Assembly: GCA_963762735.1 (NCBI GenBank)
Contig: CAVXMG010000001.1
Span: 62,001 to 126,000 of the forward strand
DNA: 64,000 nucleotides
Reading direction: 5' to 3'
From: DASXKD01 sp963762735
Lineage (GTDB): Bacteria; Actinomycetota; Actinomycetes; Streptosporangiales; Streptosporangiaceae
Shown: positions 24,971 to 34,493 of the stretch, in pieces
Layout: each line of letters begins with the position of its first letter
Position numbering within the stretch: the first letter of the stretch is position 1
Notes under the pieces: model-generated
What the model was told of the DNA's origin: nothing
The model's input: the letters and a program-made list of their open reading frames with translations, nothing else
Databases searched by the model: none
Translations under genes and position numbers: made by a program

Positions 24971-26153
24971 TCATACCCGGGCTCCCTGCCGCGCCAGCTG
25001 GCGGCGCTGCCGCCTGGTCAGTTCCCCTGGTGCCGCGCCGCCGAGCCTGCGGGCCAGGGCGAACAGCAGTATCACGACGACGACCAGGGCCACGGCGCCC
25101 CCGAAGGCCCGGGTGACGATGGTCGCGTTGACCGCCTCGATATGCGCGTATTCCCAGATGTACAGCGGCAGGCTGACCTGGGGACCGCTCAGCGGGTTGA
25201 AGTTGAACTCCTTGGTCACCCCGGACACCACGAGCACGGGTGCGGTCTCGCCGATGCCGCGTGCCATCGCGAGCACCACGGCGGTGGCCAGGCCGGCCCG
25301 GGCCGTGGGCAGCACCACGTTCAGCACCGTGCGCCACTGGCTGGACCCGAGCGCGTAGGAGGCCTCGCGCAGTGTTCCCGGCACCAGCCGGATGACCACC
25401 TCGGAGGCCCGGGCGACGATCGGCATCATGGTGATCGCCAGCGCCAGCGACGCGGCCAGCCCGCTCTTCTGCATGCCGAGCGTCAGGATGAACAGCGCGT
25501 AGATGAACAGGCCGGCGATGACGTCGGGCAGTGCGGTCATCGCCTCGACGATGGTCCGGGTTGGCCGTGCCAGCTTGCCGCCGACCTCGGCGAGGAAGGT
25601 GGCGGCGAGCAGGCCCAGTGGCACCGAGAACAGGGTGCCCAGGCCGATCTGCTCCAATGTGCCGACGATCGCGTGCAGCACGCCGCCGACCGACAGCGGC
25701 GAGAGCGGCGAGGCGTACGCCAGCGACTGGGTCCACATGTTCAGGTGCACGGCCGCGCGCAGGCCCCTGCCCACCACGAACAGCACCTGACCGAGCACGA
25801 TGGTCACCGAGAGGACGCCGGCGGTGGTGAAGGCGACCAGGGCGACCTTGTGGCTGACCTCCTGGGCGTCCCACTGCATCCGTGCCATGGACGCGTACAT
25901 GAGCAGGAACACCGCGTACCACATCAGCCAGAAGCCGAGCACCCCGGAGAACGGGAGGATCCGCTCGTAGAGCACCCAGACCAGGCCGAGCGCGCCCAGC
26001 GCGGCGCCGGCCAGGGTGGCCGCGCCTTCCGGGGTGACCCGGGAGATCCGTACCTTGGTCTCGGCGGCCGGGTAGGCGGCGCCGTCCGGGGCAGCGCTCG
26101 GGCGGGGAACGTCGTCGGCGTGGGGCGACCGGCTGGGAGTCGTGGGTGAGCAT
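24971..26153 (-). CDS. pstA: Phosphate ABC transporter permease PstA (one N-terminal frameshift)
   Basis: This is an inner-membrane permease of the Pst complex. The membrane part has about six to seven helices, including FSGVLGFWLMWYAVFLLMYA and the binding-protein-dependent permease signature EASYALGSSQWRTVLNVVLP, where the EAA loop contacts PstB. The frame holding the membrane domain has no start codon of its own. The ATG at 26153 (MLTHDSQPVA), 3 nt after the pstC stop, joins it if one extra C is removed from the CCCC run near 26125, giving a normal-looking cytoplasmic N-terminus (ADDVPRPSAAPDG). The three 75-bp repeats follow the stop codon. Confidence 0.87.
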
Positions 26154-26156
26154 GGG

Positions 26157-27161
26157 TCAGTCCGCCGATGCGCTCGCGCCGGACCGCGACCGGTTGATGA
26201 TGATCGCGGCGAACGTGTTGACGATCAGGGTCATCACGAACAGCACAAGCCCGCCGGCCATCAGCGCGGAGATCTCCTTGGCGCCGGCCACGAAGAAGTG
26301 GTTCGCGATCATGACCGTGATCGAGTTACCGCCGCTCTCCAGCACGTGGTAGTTGAAGACGAAGCCGGGGTTCAGGATGAACGACATCACGATGGTCTCG
26401 CCGAGCGCCCGGCCCAGGCCCAGCATGCTCGCGCCGATCATGCCCGACCTGCCGTACGGCAGCACGACGGTTTTGATCATGCCCCACCGGGTCGAGCCCA
26501 GCGCATAGGCGGCCTCCCGCTCGCCCTGCGGCGCCTGCGAGAACACCTGCCGCGACAGCGAGGCGACGATCGGTATCACCAGCAGCGCCACCGCGACGCT
26601 GGCGATGAAGGTGGCGTTGGCGTACTCGCTGGGATAGTTGGCCAGCCGGAACCGGAAGAACGGGATGAACGCCATGTGATGGCTGAGCCAGGCGTCGAAG
26701 CCGAGGATGCGCGGCATCAGGAAGAACAGCGCGAACAGCGCGACGATGATGCTGGGCACCGCCGCCATGAGGTCCATCAGTGCGATGAGGGCACGGCGCA
26801 GCCGCGGCGGCGCGTACTCGGAGATGAAGATCGCGGTGGCGATCCCGACCGGCACCGCGATCACCAGCGCGAAGAGCGCGGCGATGATGCCCAGCGGGAG
26901 GATCGCCGCGATGCCGAACTGGTTGGTGCTGATGAACCAGGTGGACGTGGTGAAGAAGCCGAAGCCCATCGCCCGGAGCGCAGTGGTCGCGCGGAAGATC
27001 AGGAAGACCAGGATCAGCCCGGTGATGAGGAAAACGGCCAGGCCCGCGGAGCGCAGCACGCCGCGAAAGATCTTGTCGCCGAAGGCCACCGGCGCGACGA
27101 TCGCCCGGGGTTTGTCCTCTGTGGCTGCAGGTTGCTGCCCGGGCGTCAGAGCAACGGCCAT
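26157..27161 (-). CDS. pstC: Phosphate ABC transporter permease PstC
   Basis: This is the partner permease of PstA. The 334 residues from the ATG at 27161 (GGGAGG upstream) give a cytoplasmic N-terminus, the first helix AGLAVFLITGLILVFLIF, the PstC-typical periplasmic loop, and the permease signature EREAAYALGSTRWGMIKTVV, which contacts PstB. The upstream in-frame start at 27251 would add 30 residues without homology. A PHO box and a strong terminator lie upstream, so pstC is probably the first gene of a PhoP-dependent transcript running through pstA toward pstB. Confidence 0.92.
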   Translation of the reverse strand: MAVALTPGQQPAATEDKPRAIVAPVAFGDKIFRGVLRSAGLAVFLITGLILVFLIFRATTALRAMGFGFFTTSTWFISTNQFGIAAILPLGIIAALFALVIAVPVGIATAIFISEYAPPRLRRALIALMDLMAAVPSIIVALFALFFLMPRILGFDAWLSHHMAFIPFFRFRLANYPSEYANATFIASVAVALLVIPIVASLSRQVFSQAPQGEREAAYALGSTRWGMIKTVVLPYGRSGMIGASMLGLGRALGETIVMSFILNPGFVFNYHVLESGGNSITVMIANHFFVAGAKEISALMAGGLVLFVMTLIVNTFAAIIINRSRSGASASAD

Positions 27162-27262
27162 GATGGTGTGCCTCCCGCATCCGCGTTCGGCTGTACCGCC
27201 AGCCGTGATGCCCGCCCCGGGCAGTCTCATGGTGTCCCGCATAGCTCGCATTTCAGCCTATT

Positions 27263-27300
27263 TCCGGGTGAACGAATAGGGAACAGATGGCGACGTGAAC
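27263..27300 (-). promoter_or_regulatory. Putative PHO box (PhoP site) upstream of pstC
   Basis: Read on the minus strand, this region carries GTTCACGTCGC, GTTCCCTATTC and GTTCACCCGGA. The last two are adjacent 11-nt direct repeats, matching the streptomycete PhoP repeat consensus (GTTCACC-like, 11-nt spacing). It lies about 100-140 nt upstream of the pstC start. Phosphate-starvation control is inferred from this match. Confidence 0.6.
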
Positions 27301-27345
27301 AGATGAGGAAGAGATGGCGACTGGGAAACGTCTGCCGTAAGCGCT

Positions 27346-27390
27346 GGCCGTGGGGCGGGGCGCCGGGGAGTGGCGCCCCGCCCCACGGCC
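27346..27390 (-). terminator. Perfect 19-bp hairpin between the PstS-like gene and pstC
   Basis: A perfect 19-bp stem (GGCCGTGGGGCGGGGCGCC and its complement) with a 7-nt loop lies 18 nt after the end of the PstS-like gene at 27408. There is no U tract. It isolates the pstC promoter from upstream transcription. Confidence 0.75.
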
Positions 27391-27407
27391 GTGCGAGCCT
27401 GGCTTCC

Positions 27408-28795
27408 TCAGGAGGTCAGGCCGCACAGCGGTGACAGCAGGAATCCGTAGTTCTTCAGGTCCGTCTTGGCGGTCGTGGCTCGAGCAGTCCCACCCGGGGG
27501 TCGCGGCCGAGGCCGAGGCGAACTGCGGTTCTCCAGGTAGGCCGGGTATGTGGTCCGGGGTGGTCGAGTCGTACCGGACCACGTCATAGATCGTGTTGAG
27601 GAACGGCGGCGGAGAAGCTCGGGTTGATCGTCGTGCTCTTGCCGGTGCCGGTGGTCGGGGCGGTGCCGTTGACCGAGTTGACCTTCAGCGTGCCGTGCTC
27701 GTTGCAGCCGAACTGGTTCAGGCCCGCGGTGGGCACGCACACCACGCCGCTGCCGTTCGGGGTGCATGCGGAGTTCAGGCAGGCGGCGGAGTGGAACTTC
27801 TGGGCGATGAACTTGGCCACCGAGTAGGGCACGACCGCCTCGGGCGTCTTCAGCAGCGGGTCAACCCCCTGGTTCTGCTGCACCGAGCTGTTCACGCACG
27901 AGCCGGGGCTGGAGACCCCGATCGCGGTCAGGAACGAGGTGCGGATTCCCGATCCGGTCTGCGGCAGGAAGGCCTGGATCGCCGCGCTCTTGCCGCCGAC
28001 CTGGCTCCAGTTGGTGTCCGTGCAGTTGTAGATCGCGGCGAGCTGGGCCGTGGTCAGGTTGGCTGGCGCGTCGGTCGTCGTCTGGGTCGCGTAACTGATC
28101 GCGTCATCGGCCAGCGTCACGAACGCGATGCCGCCGGGCCCGAACGCCGGGTCGCTGGACGAGCGGCCGCGGGCCGACCTGGCGAAGTCGATGCAGAACT
28201 GCTTGCCGTCGCTGGTCTTGGCGTTCGCGTCGAATGCCGTGATGCCCGCCGAGGACCCATCGGGGCGCGCGATCGCGGAGCAGCCCGACTTGGTGGTGAT
28301 CGAGTCCCCGACCGCGCCGGTGACCGGGTTGGTGGCGTCCCAGTTGTATTGCTGGGTGGCGGTGGCGGACTTGAGCGTGGCGTTGTAGTCGCCGCTGAAC
28401 TGGTCGACAGGGACTGGTCGGTGTCCGCGCCGACGCCTATCGCCGCGGTCTCCGCCGGGGCCGCCAGGATCGTCACCTTGTTAACGGTCGTGGTCCCGCC
28501 GCAGCAGTGGAGCGTGACCGTGTAGCTGGACGGCGGTGGCGCGGGCAAGTCCCCGGACGAGCTTGGCCTTGTTGGCGTTCTTGATCGCGTTGACCGTGGC
28601 CGGGAGCGCGGGGCTGGACGTCACCGAGGACATCGTGTTACCGGTCGGACAGGCCGTCAGGCCGACGGCCGTTTCGACGCCGGCCGGGACCTTCTTCGTC
28701 ACGGTGGCGGCCGAGGCGGTGGCCGAGGCGGCCAGCACTCCCAGCACGGTTGCGGTGGCCGTGGCGCCCGCGAGCGCCTTGCCGAATCTGTGCAT
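27408..28795 (-). CDS. Secreted PstS-like substrate-binding protein, paralogue A (several frameshifts)
   Basis: A signal peptide starts at the ATG at 28795 (MHRFGKALAGATATATVLGV...ATASA). A small N-terminal beta domain follows (VPAGVETAVGLTACPTG), then a PstS-like domain (IARPDGSSAGITAF, TTAQLAAIYNCTDTNWSQVG). The frame breaks near 28543, 28412, 27590 and 27545; in each case the neighbouring frame continues the homology to paralogue B, ending KTDLKNYGFLLSPLCGLTS. The repaired protein would be about 460 residues and soluble, with no anchor. A duplication with paralogue B is evident along the whole length. Phosphate binding is inferred from family and from the PHO-like upstream sites. Confidence 0.7.
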
Positions 28796-28902
28796 GCTCG
28801 TTCCCTACTTACGTTGGGTCGGGGATTCCCCTGGCCATAGAGCCACCCTGCCGATGGGCAGTCAAAGCTTCCTATATTTCCTAGTGAGTTACAAGAGATA
28901 AA

Positions 28903-28942
28903 GCCGTGAACTAGTCAACACTTTCGGTTACAAGCGATGACC
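28903..28942 (-). promoter_or_regulatory. PHO-box-like repeats upstream of PstS-like paralogue A
   Basis: On the minus strand four units about 10 nt apart begin GTCATCG, GTAACCG, GTGTTGA and GTTCACG, a degenerate array of the PhoP half-site type. An AT-rich promoter-like stretch (TAACTCACTAGGAAATATAG) follows toward the gene. This is a weaker match than the pstC site. Confidence 0.4.
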
Positions 28943-29027
28943 CGCCAGAACTGTCCGGTCACGGACATAGGTTGAGCGTCGTACCAGGACAGTTGCCTGG
29001 TCACAGCGGCCTGGCGCCCACATGAAA

Positions 29028-29068
29028 CCGGCGTGGCGCCGGAGGCCAGGCCCCCGGCGCCACGCCGG
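29028..29068 (-). terminator. Perfect 15-bp hairpin after PstS-like paralogue B
   Basis: The inverted repeat CCGGCGTGGCGCCGG / CCGGCGCCACGCCGG with an 11-nt loop lies 18 nt downstream of the paralogue B stop codon. This is the same distance as the hairpin after paralogue A, which supports a terminator role. Confidence 0.75.
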
Positions 29069-29085
29069 TAAACAGATTGTCCGGG

Positions 29086-30498
29086 CTAGCCGGTCACGCC
29101 GCAGAGCGGGGTGACAAGGAACCCGTAGTTCTTCAGGTCCGCCTTTGCGGTGGAGTTGGTGCACACGAAGCCGGAGGCGCCGAAGATCGCCTCCAGGTTG
29201 ACGCCGCCGACCGGGCTGGTCGCGCCGGGGATGTGGTCGCTGGTGGCCGGGTCGTAGGGCACCACCTCGAAGACGGTGCGCTGGAAGGTGGCGGGGAAGC
29301 TGGAGTTGATCACGGTGCCCGTGCCCGTTCCGGTGGTCGGGGCGACGCCGTTGATCTGCTTCAGCACCATGGTGCCGTGGGTGTTGCAGCCGAACAGGTT
29401 CTTGCCCGCGGCCGGGGTGCACACGTTGCCGTTGGAGTCGGGGGTGCATGCGGAGTTGTTGCAGGTGGTTGAGTGGAACTTCTCGGCGATGTACTTGCCG
29501 ATGGAGTAGGGGAAGATCGCGTCGGGGTCCTTGAGGACCGGGTTGACGCCCTCGTTCTCTTCCAGTGTCCCGCCGTCGTCGCTCACGCAGGAACCCGGCG
29601 TGGCGATGCCGATCGCCCCGAGGAAGAACGACCTGGTGCCGGAACTGGACTGCGGGATGAACGCGTGGATCGGGGCGTTCTTGCCGCCGACCTGGCTCCA
29701 GTTGGTGTCGGTGCAGTTGTAGATCGCCGCGAGCTGCGCGGTGGTCAGCGTGGCCGGGGCGTTGGTGGTCGCCTGGGCGGACCAGGTGACGGCGTCACCG
29801 GCCAGGTCCACGAAGGCGATGCCGCCGGGTGCGAACGCCGGGTCGCTGGAGCCGCGCGCCCGCGAGGACCGGGCGAAGCTGGAGCAGTAGAAGTTGCCAT
29901 CGCCGGTCTTCTGGAACGTGGCGAGCTGGGTGATGCCCGCCGAGGAGCCGTCCGGCCGGGCGATCGAGGAGCAGCCGCTCTTCTCCGCGATCGGAGTCGC
30001 CGATCGCCCCGGTGTTGGGGTTGGTGGCGTCCCAGCTGTAGAGGCGGGTGGCGGTCGAGCCCGTGACGCGTGGCGTTGTAATCGGCGCTGAACTGGTCCA
30101 GCACGTTCTGGATGGTGTCCGAGCCGACGCCGACGGCAGCGTTCTCCTGCGGGTGCGGCCAAGACGGTGAGCTTGTTGGTCGTCTTGGTCCCGTTCGTGC
30201 AGTGCACCGTATACGTGGTGGCGCCGGTGGCAAGCCAGTCCCCGGCGAGCTTGACCTTGTTGCCGTTGATGACCACGTGCGCCGTGACCGGCGGGGCTGG
30301 CGTCACCGAACCTACCGTGGTGCCCGATGCGCACCCGGTCAGGTTGACGGCCGTCTCGACACCGAGCGGGACCGAATAAGTGTGGGTAACTGCTGTGAGG
30401 CTGGCGGGTTGTGCCTGAGCGGTGGCCGTAAGGCCAAGCACGGCCAGCGTCGCTGCACTGGCAGCGGCACCCGCAATCAGCGGACGGACAGTTCGCAT
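29086..30498 (-). CDS. Secreted PstS-like substrate-binding protein, paralogue B (compensating frameshifts)
   Basis: The ATG at 30498 has GGAGG six nt upstream and opens a signal peptide (MRTVRPLIAGAAASAATLAV...AQA). An N-terminal beta-rich module with two cysteines (NLTGCASGTTVGS) precedes the PstS-like domain. Between about 30150 and 30000 the frame is shifted by three indels that cancel. The hidden frame reads GVGSDTIQNVLDQFSADYNA and LYSWDATNPNTGAIGDS, the phosphate-loop-containing start of the domain. The main frame then continues IARPDGSSAGITQLATFQ to the end at VTPLCGVTG. It is a full-length paralogue of A and lacks any membrane anchor. Confidence 0.75.
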   Translation of the reverse strand: MRTVRPLIAGAAASAATLAVLGLTATAQAQPASLTAVTHTYSVPLGVETAVNLTGCASGTTVGSVTPAPPVTAHVVINGNKVKLAGDWLATGATTYTVHCTNGTKTTNKLTVLAAPAGERCRRRRLGHHPERAGPVQRRLQRHASRARPPPASTAGTPPTPTPGRSATPIAEKSGCSSIARPDGSSAGITQLATFQKTGDGNFYCSSFARSSRARGSSDPAFAPGGIAFVDLAGDAVTWSAQATTNAPATLTTAQLAAIYNCTDTNWSQVGGKNAPIHAFIPQSSSGTRSFFLGAIGIATPGSCVSDDGGTLEENEGVNPVLKDPDAIFPYSIGKYIAEKFHSTTCNNSACTPDSNGNVCTPAAGKNLFGCNTHGTMVLKQINGVAPTTGTGTGTVINSSFPATFQRTVFEVVPYDPATSDHIPGATSPVGGVNLEAIFGASGFVCTNSTAKADLKNYGFLVTPLCGVTG

Positions 30499-30941
30499 TC
30501 GCGCCCTCCTTGACACGTGCGCATGCTGGCATCCATGAGCCGGTTTCGGCTGAAACCCGCTCATGCCAGCGCGGCTCAGTTTCTCCCGCTTTGTGGCATA
30601 TAAGAAGGAACGGAGGGCGGCGGGAAGTTGACGTCTGGGTTAACGACTGGCTGTGACCTCGGCTCTTTCGCTAAGCGCAGCAATGCTGTGACACTGCGCC
30701 AGAATATGGCCGCTGGCCTGTGACTATGCCCTGTGCCGCAAGAATGGATCGAGCCATTTCCAGGGCCGGATCCATGTCCGCGACGCCCTGCCAGAGGTGC
30801 TTTCTTAACCCTGCGTTCTGCTGGCGCACACCTGGGAGGCATCCGGCCGGTAAACGCCGCATTTCTTATCGATCATCGAGGGATCCCGCGACGCGGCCGG
30901 AAACAGGACATGTGACCAGCCGAAATTCGATTTTCTCAGCG
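30499..30941. other. Intergenic region with possible PHO box
   Basis: No gene is supported in these 443 bp. Near 30622-30645 the minus strand reads CGTTAACCCAG followed by ACGTCAACTTC, two adjacent 11-nt units resembling PhoP repeats, about 125 nt upstream of the PstS-like paralogue B start. The remainder, including the 3' flank of the PIG-L gene, shows no clear hairpin or coding signal. Confidence 0.35.
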
Positions 30942-31662
30942 TCAGGCAGTGTTGAGAACCTGGAAGGTTTCCGCGAGCCGGCCCTCCGGCAGGCCGCCCG
31001 CGACCGCGGCGGCAGCCAGTCGCTCGCGCAGGAAGTCCCCCAGTGTGTCCATGTGCCCGGTCTGGCTCTCGTGCGCGCGCAGCGCGGCAAGCTTGCGGTC
31101 GAACGTGTCGGTCACGTCGACATAGTGGTTGGGGACGGGCCCACCGGGCAGCCACACCTCGCGCACCGACCAGGCTTCCAGGCCCTCTTCGGCGCGCAGT
31201 TCTCGGAAACGCGTACGGGTTGCGCGCGTCCGGGTAGATCGCGTCCAGTGCCGCGGAGCCCACCGCACGGTGATCCGGATGGCTCACCCCGATCCGGGCA
31301 TAGTTACGCTCCGGGCTGGGGCACAGCACCCGGTCCGGGCGGACCTGGCGTATCACCCTCGCCAGGTCCCTGCGCAGGCCGAGCGTGGCCTCCACCATCC
31401 CGTCCGGGTAGCCAAGGAACCGCAGGTCACTAACGCCCACGCAGGCGGCCGCTGCGGTCTGCTCCTTGCGCCGCAGCGGCGCGATCTCGCTGCGCGGCAT
31501 CGCGTCGTCGTGCCCACCCGCATCCCCATCGGTCACGATGCAGTACACGACCTCGATCCCCGCATCGGTCCACCCCGCGATCGTCCCGGCCGCACTGAAA
31601 TCCACATCGTCCGGATGCGCGGCAATCACCAGAACCCGCTGAACCTCGTTGTCGTTAAGCAC
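30942..31662 (-). CDS. PIG-L (LmbE-like) family deacetylase (one frameshift)
   Basis: This is a Zn-dependent N-acetylglucosaminyl deacetylase-fold protein. In actinobacteria such enzymes act in mycothiol synthesis and detoxification, or in glycan and natural-product deacetylation. The metal motif AAHPDDVDFSAAGTIAGW is at the N-terminus, the conserved HPDH occurs in GVSHPDHRAVGSAALDAIYP, and there is a C-terminal NHYVDVTDTFDRKLAAL. A one-base insertion near 31208 (GTTTCCGAG) shifts the frame after NPYAF; the next frame continues ELRAEEGLEAWSVREVW to the stop at 30942. About 239 residues if repaired. The substrate is not inferable. Confidence 0.85.
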
Positions 31663-31792
31663 GCTCTCGATCTTACGAACCCGGGCGCTCCCACAGGTCC
31701 GCGTCGACTGCTAGCGACGACCGCCAGGCCGCGCACAGCGACGCGGCGGCGCGGTGGCGCCGCCCCGCGAAAGCCCGCGAGGAAGCAGGGGA

Positions 31793-33220
31793 TCAGTCCA
31801 GCGACGACATCACGTGCTTGATACGGGTGTAGTCCTCGAACCCGTACATCGACAGGTCCTTGCCGTAGCCGGAGTTCTTGAACCCGCCGTGCGGCATCTC
31901 GGCCACCAGCGGAATGTGCGTGTTGATCCACACGCATCCGAAGTCCAGCCCGCGCGCCATCCGCATGGCCCGCCCGTGGTCGGACGTCCACACCGAGGAC
32001 GCGAGCCCGTACTTGGTGCCGTTCGCCCAGGCCAGGGCCTCCGCCTCGTCGCTGAACTGCTGCACGGTGATGACCGGGCCGAACACCTCGTTCTGGATGA
32101 TCTCGTCGTCCTGCGCCAGGCCGTCGACGACGCTGGCCTCGAAGAAAAAGCCGCGCGCCCCGGTCTTGTGGCCGCCGGCCAGCACCTTGGCGTGGTCGGG
32201 CAGCCGGTCGATGAACCCGGAGACCCGCTCGAGCTGAGCCGGGTTGTTCAGCGGGCCGAAGTCCGCGTCCGGGTTGTCGGGACCTGCCACGGTCTGGCCG
32301 CGGGCCTGCTCGGCGAGCGCCTCGGCGAGGGCCTCATGCACGCCAGGGGCGGCCAGCACCCGGGTCGCCGCGGTGCAGTCCTGCCCGGCGTTGAAGTACC
32401 CGGCGATTGCGACCGCTTCGGCGACCTTGGCCACGTCGGCGTCGTCGAACACGATGACCGGTGCCTTGCCGCCGAGTTCCAGGTGGACCCGCTTGAGGTC
32501 GTTGGCGGCCGCGGCCGCGACCTCCTTGCCCGCCCGCACGCTGCCCGTGATCGACACCATCTGCGGCACCGGGTGGGCGACAAGCGCGCGGCCGGTGTCC
32601 CGGTCGCCGCAGACCACGTTGAACACGCCGTGCGGCAGGAACTCGCTCATCAGCTCGGCCATGAGCAGCGTGCTGACCGGCGTGGTGTCGGACGGCTTGA
32701 GCACCATGGTGTTGCCCGCCGCGAGCGCCGGGGCCCACTTCCACACCGCCATCATCATCGGGTAGTTCCACGGCGTGACCGCCGCGCACACCCCGATCGG
32801 CTCGCGCCGGATGAACGAGGTGAACCCGGACATGTACTCGCCCGCCGACCGGCCCTCCAGCATCCGGGCCGCGCCAGCGAAGAACCTGATCTGGTCCACC
32901 ATCGGGGGGATCTCTTCCGAGGCGGTCAGCGCGAGCGGCTTCCCTGTGTTCCGGGACTCGGCCTTGACGAACTCGTCGGCGCGGGCCTCGAGCGCATCGG
33001 CGATCTTGAGCAGGGCCAGGCTGCGCTCCGCGGGGGTGGCGTCCCGCCATCCCTCGAAGGCGGCCGCGGCCGAGGAGACGGCCGCGTCCACCTCTGTCTC
33101 CCCGGACACCGGCGCCGTGGCGAACACCTCGCCGGTACTGGGGTTGATCAGCTCGGAGCGCTTATCGAAGGACAAGTCCGTCCACTGGCCGCCGATGAAG
33201 TTCTGCAGATCCTCAGCCAC
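31793..33220 (-). CDS. NAD(P)-dependent aldehyde dehydrogenase (gamma-aminobutyraldehyde / aminoadipate-semialdehyde type)
   Basis: This enzyme oxidises an aldehyde, probably an amino-aldehyde, to its acid. It has the cofactor region TPWNYPMMMAVWKWAPALAAG, the catalytic Glu in LELGGKAPVIVFDDAD and the catalytic Cys in GYFNAGQDCTAATR, with C-terminal GFKNSGYGKDLSMYGFEDYT. The GTG at 33220 has GGAGG at proper spacing and gives 475 residues, as in the PatD/betaine-aldehyde subgroup. It is the second gene after the saccharopine-dehydrogenase-like gene (29 bp gap). Together they suggest lysine or polyamine catabolism through a semialdehyde intermediate, which is an inference. Confidence 0.88.
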   Translation of the reverse strand: MAEDLQNFIGGQWTDLSFDKRSELINPSTGEVFATAPVSGETEVDAAVSSAAAAFEGWRDATPAERSLALLKIADALEARADEFVKAESRNTGKPLALTASEEIPPMVDQIRFFAGAARMLEGRSAGEYMSGFTSFIRREPIGVCAAVTPWNYPMMMAVWKWAPALAAGNTMVLKPSDTTPVSTLLMAELMSEFLPHGVFNVVCGDRDTGRALVAHPVPQMVSITGSVRAGKEVAAAAANDLKRVHLELGGKAPVIVFDDADVAKVAEAVAIAGYFNAGQDCTAATRVLAAPGVHEALAEALAEQARGQTVAGPDNPDADFGPLNNPAQLERVSGFIDRLPDHAKVLAGGHKTGARGFFFEASVVDGLAQDDEIIQNEVFGPVITVQQFSDEAEALAWANGTKYGLASSVWTSDHGRAMRMARGLDFGCVWINTHIPLVAEMPHGGFKNSGYGKDLSMYGFEDYTRIKHVMSSLD

Positions 33221-33249
33221 GACGCCTCCGTTTTGTAGTGAAAATCCTT

Positions 33250-34461
33250 TTACCGCCCAGCCGGGGCGCGTTCCTCGCACGCCCACGGCGAGCCGTAGTC
33301 CGTCAGCAAGTCCAGGAACGGGCCAGGTGGCAGCGCTTCGGGGCCAAGCACCCCGGCGCCCGACCACGCGCCCGAGTCGATCAGTTCCAGTGCCACGACA
33401 GGGTTCACCGCCGTCTGCCAGACCACGGCCTGAGACCCGTACTCAGCCATCGACCAGGCGTTGTCCACCACATGATGAAGGTAGACCTCGCGCTGGGCGC
33501 CGTCGGTGCCGGTACCGGTGACCCAGGTGCCCGCGCAGGTGAGACCCGTCATCTTGTCACCGAGCGTGGCCGGGTCGGGCAGGCAGGCCGCGACCACGTC
33601 CCGCGGCGACACGCTCTCGCCGCCGACGCTGACCGGGTCTGTGCGGTCCAGGCCAAGCTTGTGCAAGGTCTGCAGCACGCCGATGAACTCCGCGCCGAGG
33701 CCGTACTTGAACGTGACCCGCTTCGCCTTCACCCAGCGGGGGATCAGCAGCACCTCTTCATGCTCCACGTTCACGCACTCCACCGGGCCGATCCCGGCCG
33801 GGAAGTCAAAGGTCTCCGGCTCGGAGAACGGTGGCGTGGTGTACCAGCCCCTGCCGTCCTCCCAGATGACCGGCGGGTTCAGGCACTCCTCGATGGTGGT
33901 CCAGATAGAGAAGGTGGGCGCGAAATCGTAGCCCGCTACCGCGAGATTCGCACCATCCCTTACGCCGACCTCGTTGATTTCGCGGAACAGCGTGTCCGCG
34001 GCGTACCGGGCGAACACGTCGGACAGGCCCGGCTCCACTCCGATGCCTGCCAGCGCCAGCTTCCCCGACCGCTCCCACTGCTGGCCCATCGCGAACTGCT
34101 CGTCGCCCAGCTTGACCCCGGTCTTGGCATGCGGCTCGGCCGGGTGCGGGTGGGACAGCGACATGGCCATGTCGAGGTAGTGCGTCCCGGCCGAGAGCGC
34201 GGCACGGAACAGTGGCATCACGAACCGCGGATCCGTGGCGTTCATCAGCACGTCGCAGGAGTGCTCGGTGAGCAGCGCCGCCGTGGCCTGCTCGTCGCGG
34301 GCGTCCAGCCGGACGGCCTGGTAACCGTCCTTCGCCGCCGCGGCGTGCTGCGCGCGGGCCAGGTCGTAGTCGGCGACCACCAGTTCGGCGAACTGGCGCC
34401 GGGCGGCGATCCGGGCGAAGGCCGTGCCGACGCCGCCCGCGCCCACGAGGAGTATGCGCAT
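33250..34461 (-). CDS. Saccharopine dehydrogenase-like NAD(P)-binding protein
   Basis: This is an oxidoreductase of the saccharopine dehydrogenase / lysine 6-dehydrogenase fold. It has the Rossmann motif RILLVGAGGVGTAFARIAAR, the domain junction DVLMNATDPRFVMPLFRAAL, GTHYLDMAMS, GIGVEPGLSDVFARY, and the C-terminal catalytic domain (VKAKRVTFKYGLGAEFIGVL). The ATG at 34461 (MRILLVG) is preferred over 34479, giving 403 residues. It is paired with an aldehyde dehydrogenase downstream and lies divergent to an APC permease. The three could form a lysine or related amino-acid uptake and degradation unit. Confidence 0.85.
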   Translation of the reverse strand: MRILLVGAGGVGTAFARIAARRQFAELVVADYDLARAQHAAAAKDGYQAVRLDARDEQATAALLTEHSCDVLMNATDPRFVMPLFRAALSAGTHYLDMAMSLSHPHPAEPHAKTGVKLGDEQFAMGQQWERSGKLALAGIGVEPGLSDVFARYAADTLFREINEVGVRDGANLAVAGYDFAPTFSIWTTIEECLNPPVIWEDGRGWYTTPPFSEPETFDFPAGIGPVECVNVEHEEVLLIPRWVKAKRVTFKYGLGAEFIGVLQTLHKLGLDRTDPVSVGGESVSPRDVVAACLPDPATLGDKMTGLTCAGTWVTGTGTDGAQREVYLHHVVDNAWSMAEYGSQAVVWQTAVNPVVALELIDSGAWSGAGVLGPEALPPGPFLDLLTDYGSPWACEERAPAGR

Positions 34462-34493
34462 GCGGAAGATCCTAACCAAAGGCCCGCGAGACC

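Noticed and set aside
31754..33238. 494-codon plus-strand ORF opposite the aldehyde dehydrogenase
   Set aside because: Antisense shadow with His/Arg/Gly-rich composition and no motifs.
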